A stretch of DNA of 64,000 nt from Cloeon dipterum (Eukaryota; Arthropoda; Insecta; Ephemeroptera; Baetidae). Below, piece by piece: positions 54,880 through 64,000 of the stretch. Location: NCBI RefSeq assembly GCF_949628265.1, contig NC_088787.1, positions 1,974,501-2,038,500 of the forward strand. The letters are read 5' to 3'. Each line of letters starts with the position of its first letter. Within the stretch, counting starts at the first letter, position 1. The notes beneath the pieces are model-generated. The model was given only the letters and a program-made list of their open reading frames with translations, was not told where the DNA came from and did no database searches. The translations under genes and the position numbers were made by a program.

Positions 54880-57800
54880 TTATTCATACAAATTTAGAAT
54901 CTCGAAGAGATCTGTGTCAGCATATATGGCTTTATTTAAGCCATCGTAATTTGGCCAAGTGTAGCGCTTGAAGCGAATATTATCGATATTGGGTCTGATA
55001 CGGTTGATTGTGAACTTCATTTCCCTTAAATCTGGGAGATTTGCGGACGCATTCTTCATAATTGCTGCAATTTCTTTGTAAACAAGTCCTGATGTAATGC
55101 CTGGTATACTCCATTCGAGAGACTGCAACGAACCCAGGATCTTCTTTTCCATGATCAACTTTTTGACTTGCTGCAGATCATCTAGGCAGCATCTATGTAC
55201 TTCTAGTTTGCACTTTCGCAGGTTCGGATAAGAGGACAAAAGAGCAGTTAAGCTTCAATTCACCCTGCAGATAAATTTGCGATTAAAAATTAGAAAATCA
55301 AAACCATGCAAAAATACTCACATTGCATACGCAAGTTTCATATCTAATTCTTTGAGATGGCTAAAGTTGGCCTGTTTGGTGGCATTTTCAATGACCTGGA
55401 CTCTTGACAAACTGAGAAATTCCAAATTGGGGCAGAGTTCAGAAATGAGGTTCAGATCGAGTCTCTGGTCATCAATTCCTGTTAAGGAAAGCCAGCGAAG
55501 GTTTGATCCAGATTTGAGCAGGACGGCTTCAATTGTCTCTTGACAACTCAACACGGAGATGTCCAGACCATCAAGTGTCGTTGGCAGATTCAGTAGATTC
55601 TTCTCTAACTCATGTGATGTGGATTTAAGGGGCATAGTTGTACTGCTGATCTGCAATAAATAAATTTTGAATCTAATTAATCAAACCTTCTCTCAAATCT
55701 ATAAAACTGAAATTCATATAAGATGATATCCAAAACCATGGAAATGATTAAAGTTATATCATACCTGCAAGTATCTGATGCTGGAGAAATCTCCACCGAC
55801 ATTCGATTCCCATTGGTATTCATTAAAATATTGATATTTTCGCTCTCTTGGGATATTTTCGTCTTCAAGGAAATCTTCCAAAGTGAGACCACTTGGTAAG
55901 ACGTCGCAGATGATGTCCAAATTTGGCAACACCAACCAAATCCTCTTCTTTTCCTCCAACGTCAAACAACGTACATGAAGCAATCTTAGATGCCCAAATG
56001 ATAATCTGATTTCCTCCTCAGACATGTTGGTGAACTCAATCATAGTGCCAGGTGCGCTAAGTACTCGCAAATTGGGAAGTTCTCTTCCCAAAGGCGCCAG
56101 TAAGTAAATTATATCGTAAAAGAGTCCAACAATCTCCAAGATTCTCAGTTCCTTCATGGAGCTTAGAAATTCTAAGCACGAAATTCGGAATTCACCGAAT
56201 GCAAAGCAGAATTTAATCTGACGTGTATTCATTTTTAAATGCCGCACGTTTGGAGCAGCAATCGACACCATCCTCAGTACCTTTAAAGAAAAATATTATT
56301 TTGTTTACCCGCACAGAAAAATATGTTCCAAAGTTAACCCTGGGCTATACCATCTTCACCAAAGATTAACCGCCAGGAATGACTTTTTTATGTCCGAAAG
56401 TTAACTAATGTCACGCTTTTTCTTGTTCAAGGTTAACCTTTTTGGTTAATCAGAAAAAATATTCCTGGAATAACCCAGGAATATCCTTGGAGAAGAATTA
56501 TTTTCTGCCTCTTGGATTAACCCTGGGTTATTCTTGGAACAATATTTTGGTTAACCTTTCGATTATTCTTTAAGCGTGACATAAGTTATCCCTGGATTAT
56601 TTTTTTAAGTTAACCCTAGATTGTTCCTAGAGAATAACCCTGGAATATTATTTATTTTATTTTTATTTTTTTGCTTTTATTTAGGATTGTTGATTTAAAT
56701 AGCAAAAACTTTATTCTTTATTACTTAAAATATAGCATAATTTATTTTTATCCAAACAATTACATACATATTACGAAAAATTATGGAAAAATTACAGTTT
56801 CCGCCGGGCTACACAACTCGCCAGTTCCTGTGAGACTCCCATATTACTTTTATGTTGGATTCTCATAAGAACTGGCGAGATGTGACAATGAAGTCCGGCA
56901 GAAACTGAAATTTTTCCATGTACAAAATTTTCTAACACGCCGGTATCGTTTATCTTGAGGCCTAACTCAAAACTGAGGATCGCGGCAGCCGTTGGCAAAT
57001 AAGCGTCCGACGCGTCCTTGTCTAGCCGATCCAGGCAATCCGTCCGAACCGCCGGCTGTCCGATTGTCCTTCACTATCACTTTTGGCGTCTAGCGATGTC
57101 CGATGTCCGTTAAAACCGTTAATACACTTTGAACTTAAACTTTGAACGGCCGTTGACGACTCGCTTGCGCTTGACTCTTTCGTTAGACTAGGGAAGAGAG
57201 CGAAGCAGGAATTATGGAAGTGGAAGTTAGGGATGGGAATATCAAAGTTGATATATCAAAAAATTTTGATATTTCAAATATCATATCAATATCAAGCCTG
57301 ATATTTGATATATCATATCAGGCTGATATTGATATCAAAGTCAGATATCAAGGTTGATATCAGTTGAAATTTTTGACCGACAGATGGCATTTTTCATTCC
57401 GGTTTTCGTAAATTTTTTTTGACCGAACTGTACATTCCGTCACTAAAAGTGGGCGTTACCAATATTGAAGTTGTCGCAATGCACAAATGGCGCGAAAAAT
57501 GACTGAGCAGATCGATCACAGATGGATCTGCTGTCAGCTGTGATCAGCTGGCAGTAATTGCTTGATTGAAAATTAATCTAAATTGTTTGTAAACAATGAA
57601 TATGGATCTAAATGGTGATAATTAAGATAATTAATTTTAACTGAACCAATTAAAAATTGCATTTGCATATGATTTTTGCGAACATTGCTCTTTAAAAGGC
57701 ATAACCTAAATTAAAAATTTAAACACTTAAAACCAAACAGCTGCAGTTAAGTGTAATTTCATTCTGATTTCTCACAATTACGTGTATATCAATTAAACTT

Positions 57801-59757
57801 AACTATTTATCACTAGATAAAGGTTAGAGGGCACATTTGAGACGGAGAAACACCAATACTTTGATTTTAAGATAAATTGACGCTATTCACAGCAGCTGAT
57901 ATTGTCTAGTTATAAAGACTAACAAATGTAATTAACTCATCTTAAATGGCACAAATAAATTATAATATTTTATTAATTACTAACCAACTATATTTAACTA
58001 AAACTAATTAAAAACCCCTGTGGAGTAAGGGGGAAGGGAAAGCAGCTAGATGTAACTTGTGGCGCCATATGGCGGGAGCTGCCACACCCCTTTTCCATCA
58101 TCCGAAGTTAAAAAGGCGCGCAAAATTTAAATTATATATAAACTCATGCCCAGACTGCAGAAAACCGCGAAATTTTCAAAATTTGTCTCAAAAAACCGAT
58201 ATTTATAAAAAATCGGTCAAAAATACTAAAATAATCGGGTTTTAAGCCTTAAAAATGGCCATAACCGGTTTCGGTTCCTCCGGCGGCCATTTTTTGCTCA
58301 TCTGGAAATATCAACGTTGATATATCAGAAGTTGATATTTTTTCGGTGATATATCAAAATTTTGATATCTGAAATATCATATCAATATCAATTATCGATA
58401 TTGACTTTTTTCAAAAGTGCACATCCCTAGTGGAAGTCGCCTGCTTGTTCTTGCCTGTCTGTCCTGCTGCCCGTCGCCCCCTCCCCCGCTCCATAACACA
58501 GGCAGGCAGAAGGCATTCCATGCAAGCGCGTGCATGTTTGTGCAGCCGCCGCTACCGCGCGCAGAATAAAATCGTCCTTTTAACCCTTTTTTGTCCTTCG
58601 TCATGACCAGATCTGTATTTAAAGATTTGCCCGTTTGTCGTTATATTTAATTAGGAAAATTTATTTGGCTTTAGTGATAGTAAATAAGTTTATTTAAATG
58701 AATTTAAAGCAAAGTTTCAACTTTTGACTCTGGGGCTTCATAAATTTTAGTTAAATAATCAAAAAATTGTTTGGTCGTAATATTTTAATTAAATACAACA
58801 TCAAAAAATTATAAATAAATATTTGCGAGAGTATTTTTTGCGCGTACAAGTTTGATAAATCTATAAAAACGTGGAATGCGTGTATTTAATTTTTAATAAT
58901 TAAGAACCGCTCGAAAAATCTGGGGAAGTAGTTAATTATTCTAGTGGGCATCTTGAAGAAATATTCCTGGAATATTCATTTGGTTAATTTTTTAGGTTAA
59001 CCCTTGAATGATCCAAAAGAATATTTCTGGAACATTTAATAAGATTAATTTTTTGGGTTAACCCTGGAATGATCCAAAAGAATATTCCTGGAATATTTAT
59101 GCATGGTTAATACAATTTTCACCGCCAGGAATATTCTAGGGATATTCCTGATGATTAATTTTTAGGGTGAACTTTAAATAATCTGTGGCTAACCTGGAAT
59201 AATCGTGGAATAATCTTGGATTAATTTTTCGGATTAATCTTTTCGGATAAAAATCGAATAGCCCAAGATTATTCCGGATATTTTTGGAATATAATTTTCT
59301 GTGCGGGTATGTTGTCTTCTGTTTGTTTTTGCTTTTTTACCTCAATGAAGGCCTTTATGGGATTCAAATGGCTTGGGCAAAATGACAAAAGGACGTCCAA
59401 ATCGAGTTTGTATGTCCTGGTGTTCATCAAAACAAACACCAACCGCTTCAGGCTGGTGAAATCCTCCATGGTATTGCATTCTTTTGTTTCTCTCTTTAGC
59501 AGCTCCTGCAGAACGTTGTCCCTCAACTCATAGGGGCTGAAATCGAAAACAATTGCTCTTTTATCTGTTGCTTTTATTTGGTGGTTTTTATGATACATAC
59601 ACAATTTAGTTTTGATCTCATTTGCTTTCCCTTCTTGCGTGTAGACGTCCAAGTTACTCAGGACAGATTCAATCGCCCAATCCTTCAGCTTCTTTAATCC
59701 GTTCAACCGGAATTGGGTGTTCCTTAAAAGAGCAGCGTCCTCCTTCCTCTTTTCCAT
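54880..59757 (-). CDS. Leucine-rich-repeat-like protein, divergent pair member 1, with transposon-filled intron
   Basis: Exons 59757-59603, 59536-59341, 56280-55765, 55650-55322 and 55252-54880 join to 522 aa. The start MEKRKEDAALLRN follows an acceptor (CTTCCCACAG), implying an untranslated first exon. PYELRDNVLQELLKR resembles the core of an F-box-like motif. Repeats follow (PNVRHLKM, MKELRILEIVGL, LPNLRVLSAPG, NLRWLSLTGID, CPNLEFLSLSRVQV). Intron 2 is 3.06 kb and holds a DNA transposon. At the last intron the usual acceptor (ATCTGCAG) would give an early stop, so a second AG ten bases downstream (TTGAAG, 55253) must be used; this is the weakest joint. Confidence 0.75.
56790..56925. repeat. 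Inverted repeat inside the transposon
   Basis: ACAACTCGCCAGTTC near 56812 pairs with GAACTGGCGAG near 56870, and the flanks CAGTTTCCGCCGGGC and GTCCGGCAGAAACTG also pair, giving an imperfect hairpin of about 120 bp. Confidence 0.6.
57228..58429. mobile_element. hAT-like element nested in the transposon
   Basis: 1,202 bp with short ends TAGGGATG and CATCCCTA, and an exact 8-bp duplication GTGGAAGT on each side (57220-57227 and 58430-58437). Eight-bp duplications and a TAGGG/CCCTA-type end are typical of hAT transposons. Both ends carry TTGATATATCA-rich palindromes (57240-57365 and 58300-58412). No transposase frame is present, so it depends on another element. Confidence 0.8.
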
Positions 59758-61246
59758 CTGTGGGAAGTGATATTTACCAAAAATTAACATTTATGTAAAG
59801 AGCGCATTGGGTTTAGAGGGCACTGCCACATGCATAATTTACAAAAAATCCACAATTAATTTTTTACAAAAAAAGAAGCTTAAAATAAATCGCAAATTCG
59901 ATTGTTGACAGAATCAGTCTTCGATTAAAACAACTATTGAAATTCAACTCTTTGGGGTGGACTGCGGCAACGCAACCTTGAAAGAAAATGGCAACGCTGG
60001 GCATAAGGCTTGTATTGTTCTGTGTTTCAATGTCGAGCTAAAAAAACGGTGCCGCCGTAATCCACCCCATTGGTCCGACGTTACTAAAAATCGCCGTAGA
60101 TTAGAAGAATTCCTACTAAATCTTGCCTGCAGTAGCGATTTCTTGGCATTTCAACCAACCGGAACACTAAATAATTCCTAATATACGATAAAGGCAGCTT
60201 TACTCGCCTTGATTTTGAAGATTTTGCTGATCGATACACTTGTGTTTTTTTTCGCTTCACTCGGCTGCCATGTGGTTAGATGTAAACACAACACATGTGT
60301 TTTGGAATGCTTCATAAAATTCGATATCAAATATTCCTAAACATATTTGTTATTTTAGAGTTGAACGAAATAAAAATAAATTATGGTGCCAAACAAAAGA
60401 TAGTCTTGACCCAATTTGAATTTCCCGCGAATCCTATTGTCATCAGCTGCTCATGCCGACAATCAAGTAGTTTCTAATACCAACACAGCCCATGAAGTGG
60501 CGCTTATCTCACTGCTTTGAAAGGTAGTAAACAAAGTGTTGGTAGTTTCCTAACCTATCACCATTCACGGAGTGGCGCTCTTCTCACTGCGCTGTTATGG
60601 TCCAATGCATGGGAATATCGATACTTATCGAGTATATCATTTCAAAAATATTGCTACTTTTTTGGCTACGCTGTACAATGCCCAGCGTTGCCATTTTCTT
60701 TCATGTGTGCTGCCATGATTCGCCACAAGTAACAGCGTTGCATGCAATTTTTGTAAATATATCGAAAATATTGTGAGTAATATCATCGATATTTTATATC
60801 GACTTCTATGAGGCATTATTTCAAAACACATGTGTTTGTCTACCTCGAACCGCATGGCAACCGAGTGAAGCAAAGAAATAACAGTGCTTGTCTCATCAAA
60901 ATCTTCACAATCAAGGTGAGTAAAGCTGCCTGTAACGTAAATTAGGAATTATTTAGTGTTCCGTATGTTGGAAATACCGAGAAATGGCTACTGCAGGCAA
61001 GATTTAGTAGGAATTCTTCTAATCTACCACGATTTGAGAATATCTTACGGCACGGCACACACGCATACGAGCAGTGTCTGTTGTATGCATTTCCAAAACA
61101 CGCAATTTCTTCAGCTCTAGCATTTTACATTCCAGGCTAAGATATTGTCCTGCATCTCACAACGTGTGAAAATAATTAACCCTTTTGATAATATTTCTTG
61201 TAGTGACGATGAGAAATAAAATTAATCTCTACAGGTTGGACACAAG
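59758..61246. other. Divergent promoter region with an inverted repeat
   Basis: Lies between the divergent leucine-rich genes. A block at about 60060-60300 (GATTAGAAGAATTCCTACTA, CTTCACTCGGCTGCCATG) is matched inverted at 60820-61040. A shorter phrase, GGCAACGCTGGGCAT (59990), is inverted at 60678. A direct repeat of about 75 bp, GTGGCGCT(T/C)(A/T)TCTCACTGC, recurs at 60497 and 60572. No exon besides leader sequence is supported. Confidence 0.6.
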
Positions 61247-62940
61247 ATGGAGTTCGCTGCACTGCAAAAGAAATCCAAGTGCCTGTGGCGAAAATCAAAG
61301 AAAATGAAGGATTTGGCGAGGAGAACTGTCATAAGGAACTTGTCTCGATACATTAAAATAGAGGGAGTTAACTACATCCAATCCATATTTTGTAAGCATA
61401 CGGCATTTCGCAATATTAAGAGCAAAGGCATGATGAGAGTTTTCTGTTTCAGCCCCAGAGATGAGGGACGTCGTGCTGCAGGAGCTGCTCAGGACAAGGC
61501 ATCCTGGACTAATCAAAAAAATTGAAGAGTTCATGAGCATCAAGCGGTCTGTGTTGGCTTTGATGAACACCAGGACAAAGAAACTTGATTTGGATGTCCT
61601 CATGTCTTTTTATCCTCGTGATCAAAAAACCGTGTACGAATTCAACGAGGTAAAAAAGGAATAACACCCTGATTTCGTTTCTTGTATATCATTTTTTTAT
61701 AGGTCCTGATGATGGTCTCTATTTCTGCTCCCAACATCAGGCATTTGAAAATGAACATTATGGAGATCGAGAGATTTATCGCAAATGATGCTTATAAAAA
61801 CGCGATTATGAGTCATCTAAAATCTCTGAATGAATTGAGAATCGTAGAGATATACGGACACCCTTCTCGTCTGGAGGAATTGTCCCTGTTTTGCAGAGAT
61901 CTGTACAATTTGCGGGCTCTTAGCGTGTACCGCTTAGCCGATGATGACATGATTGAGGATGAAATCGTACAAACTTTTGGACATCTTCGTCTTCTCGAAT
62001 GCTCTACATCGTGGAACACGAAAAACCAAATTTGGAAAGTTCTACCGCATCTGGACATCGTCGATGACGTCAAGAATCACGGTCTCACGTTGGAAGACTT
62101 TCTTGAGGACGACCAAGCTCCAAGAACGCGAAAATTTTTTTCCTATGACGGGAACTTGGACAAATCTACAAATATTGATCTCTCCAGCATCCGGCATGTA
62201 GAGGTATTTTCCACTTCATTTAACTTCGTAAAGTTTGCTAATATTTCCATATTCTAGTTAATCAGTTTATCCGGTTCGTGGATCAAAGATATGGAAACAC
62301 TGAATGCTAGCACACTCGAGGGTCTGACCATCAAGTTGAGGTCGTCGGAAGATTCAATTGACCCTTTTTTGCTCAAGTATGGGCCAAACTTGCGAAAGCT
62401 CTTTTTGATTGGGAATTCAAATACATCTCCGAGTGTTCAACTGAACCGAATCTCAGAGCTGTGTCCCAGGTTGGAAGCACTGCATATGAAGTCTGTTCAG
62501 GTCGATGGAACGAACTGCAAACAAACCATCTTCAGCCGATTGACGGAATTAAATTTGAAATGCGTTAAAGGGTAAGTAAAGATTTGGTATAATTTGAAAA
62601 ATTTTATAATCTGTTTCATTACAGCTTGAATGATGAAGCCTTTCTCTCTACCCTCCTTCAATCCGCACCAAATCTTACAAAGTTGTATATATTTGTCCAA
62701 AAATTCAACCTTGAGGATATGCGGGAGGTGAAGAGTTTGATGATCGAAAAGAAAATCCTGAGATCTTTGAAGTCTCTTCACTGGAAGTTGATATTTCCAT
62801 GCTTCCCAGAAGGCGTTTGTCACGAAATTTCAGACACTTTGATGAATATATCTACAGTTCTTCCCGATTTGGACCTTTCTCTTAATTTTAGTAATTGTCC
62901 TCTAAATGATGACGATGACGAAGACTTTGACTCCGACTGA
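61247..62940 (+). CDS. Leucine-rich-repeat-like protein, divergent pair member 2
   Basis: Exons 61247-61391, 61453-61649, 61703-62203, 62258-62571 and 62625-62940 join in phase to 490 aa. The start is MEFAALQKKSKCLW. An intron at 61392-61452 (T|GTAAGC ... TTTCAG) explains what looks like a frameshift and restores PEMRDVVLQELLR, an F-box-like segment also present in the partner. Repeats follow (PNIRHLKM, LNELRIVEIYG, LYNLRALSVYRL, NLRKLFLIGN, CPRLEALHMKSV, LTELNLKCV, PNLTKLYIFV). The C-terminus is acidic (NDDDDEDFDSD). Probably intracellular. AATAAA at 63057. Confidence 0.82.
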
Positions 62941-63056
62941 TCTGTCTCACACGGCATTTTGAACCTTATGTAGTTTTGAAGGATAACCTACACTTGCATG
63001 CATGATGATATTATTAGTAGATTGCAAAAATCTCGTCTGTATTGAATATTCTTTAA

Positions 63057-63062
63057 AATAAA
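63057..63062 (+). terminator. Polyadenylation signal of the preceding gene
   Basis: AATAAA about 117 bp after the stop codon, followed by T-rich sequence. Confidence 0.6.
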
Positions 63063-63466
63063 AATTGATTTTTTACTTTTAAAAATTGTTTACTTTTAAA
63101 AATAGCTCTAGAGGTGATTTTGACTAGCGCCACTCGCCGCACAAGCCATTCTCCGTCTCCGTCCAGATAATTGAATAACGGGAACACGCAAAAATAAGTT
63201 TTTTCCACAGTTGCGCGCTGGGAAATTTTGTACGTTTATTCAATTTATATTATTCCTTTTTCGCTGTTTTGATCTTATATTTTCATTCAGGAAGGATGGC
63301 CACACGAGGAAAATGGTCTCTTCTACGACAAATGGGTCAAAAACGATCTTCTGGTCAGGTCCATTTCGTCAAGAATGGACGAGGAGGTGGAGGAATATTG
63401 GAAACTTCATGAAAAGTCGCTTGCCCGTTCAACAAAGAATTAAGAAGGCACGCGGCGAATTCCCTA

Positions 63467-64000
63467 ATGTTACGTGGGATGGACACAATCTACGCTTCTT
63501 TCGCAGGTAAAATTATAAATCACTAATTTTGGAGACAATTTCACGTTGAATTTTTTGTACAGCTGGAGAAAAGATTTTGGACTTTCAGCAAATGAGCCAG
63601 ACGATGAGAAAGCACGGCTACACCACGCGAGTGAATTCAATCGACAACGACGCTTTCATCGTCGGCTTCCGAGATCAGTAATAAGAATTAAAAATTTATT
63701 TTCCTTCTAACTTGTATGGTTTTTAATATTATAGGATTGGCGCAGAGAAGGCTTTGACGAATCAGGGTGGAAACATAATCACGAGGCCAATATTTAAGAG
63801 TGCCCCGAAAGCGGCGAACAAGCCTGTGCCGAGACTGGACGCGAGCGACCCTTGGGAGGCGCAGGCCAAGCAGCTGGCCGTCGCCTTCAAGTTGGCTGTG
63901 GCGCCGGAGGTCGAGGAGCAGCACCGCAAGCAGCAAGACCACCTTTTGACCGACATTGTGACAACCTTCCAGCCTCTGTGTCTACGGCTCCAGGGCCACC
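63467..64000 (+). CDS. Unrecognised gene, 5' part only (runs off the window)
   Basis: Exons 63467-63506, 63563-63677 and 63735 to the end share one frame: MLRGMDTIYASFAAG, then EKILDFQQMSQTMRKHGYTT, then EKALTNQGGNIITRPIFKSA. Later codons become GC-rich and regular (LAVAFKLAVAPEVEEQHRKQ), as expected of coding DNA. The start is uncertain. Upstream, 63297-63466 is open in two other frames (MATRGKWSLL..., and EENGLFYDKWVKNDLL) that do not join this one simply, so it may be leader sequence with short upstream frames. I do not recognise the family. Confidence 0.5.

Larger units (their letters stand above)
56306..59309. mobile_element. 3.0 kb non-autonomous DNA transposon in an intron
   Basis: Perfect 15-bp terminal inverted repeats, TACCCGCACAGAAAA at 56306-56320 and its complement at 59295-59309, flanked by TGTT on both sides (56302-56305 and 59310-59313). 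Both ends carry subterminal arrays of GGTTAACC, CCTGGAATATT and TAACCCTGG motifs (56330-56645 and 58960-59285). There is no transposase frame. It is interrupted by a second element at 57228-58429. Confidence 0.8.

Noticed and set aside
61391-61460. Apparent frameshift in the leucine-rich gene at 61247
   Set aside because: A GTAAGC donor and a TTTCAG acceptor define a 61-bp intron that restores the frame and matches the paralogue.

Overview
This 64 kb window is nuclear DNA of an insect. It is AT-rich. Genes are split into short, phase-consistent exons by mostly 50-300 bp GT-AG introns. Four genes encode Yellow/major-royal-jelly-type beta-propellers, a family best known from insects. Core promoters with TATA plus a TCAGT initiator, AATAAA signals, satellites, foldback elements and inserted DNA transposons all fit an animal genome. 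No rRNA, tRNA, CRISPR or bacterial signal was seen. The compact introns would suit a small-genome insect such as a mayfly, but I cannot name the species.

Layout. 0-3.3 kb: a secreted EGF/fibronectin-III protein (minus). 4.3-11.9 kb: repeats only, namely foldback elements, a 2.4 kb element with inverted ends filled with short palindromes, a two-unit satellite, and a tandem duplication with a 96-bp hairpin. 13.4-25.2 kb: three yellow-like genes (+, +, -) surrounding a tandem pair of small multi-pass membrane proteins (16.4-18.6 kb, minus). 25.8-26.4 kb: a small two-exon gene. 27.2-29.1 kb and 42.6-44.4 kb: two copies of a segmental duplication, each carrying an intronless single-pass membrane protein. 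29.8-35.2 kb: a long C-type-lectin-domain gene entangled with an inverted repeat of its own promoter. 37.1-42.1 kb: a full-length prolyl oligopeptidase whose catalytic serine position reads as threonine. 45.0-50.0 kb: a 5 kb palindrome holding two divergent leucine-rich-repeat-like genes. 50.7-53.3 kb: a fourth yellow-like gene. 53.9-54.0 kb: a pseudogene exon. 54.9-62.9 kb: a second divergent pair of leucine-rich genes, one with a 3 kb transposon (itself carrying a hAT-like insertion) in an intron. 63.3 kb to the end: the start of an unrecognised gene.

How the genes may work together. Three of the four yellow-like proteins are not simply secreted. They end in a transmembrane helix, and two have cytoplasmic tails with repeated tyrosine motifs of the YxxV/YxNV type. 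The duplicated small membrane proteins have a short outside segment, one helix and a cytoplasmic tail with conserved YxxM and YxN motifs, the layout of transmembrane SH2-docking adaptors. A Yellow-ectodomain receptor plus membrane-adaptor signalling module, next to a lectin-domain gene, is the most interesting hypothesis here. It rests on domain layout and motifs only.

Exon boundaries were derived by hand from splice signals and reading-frame phase and may be off by one base.
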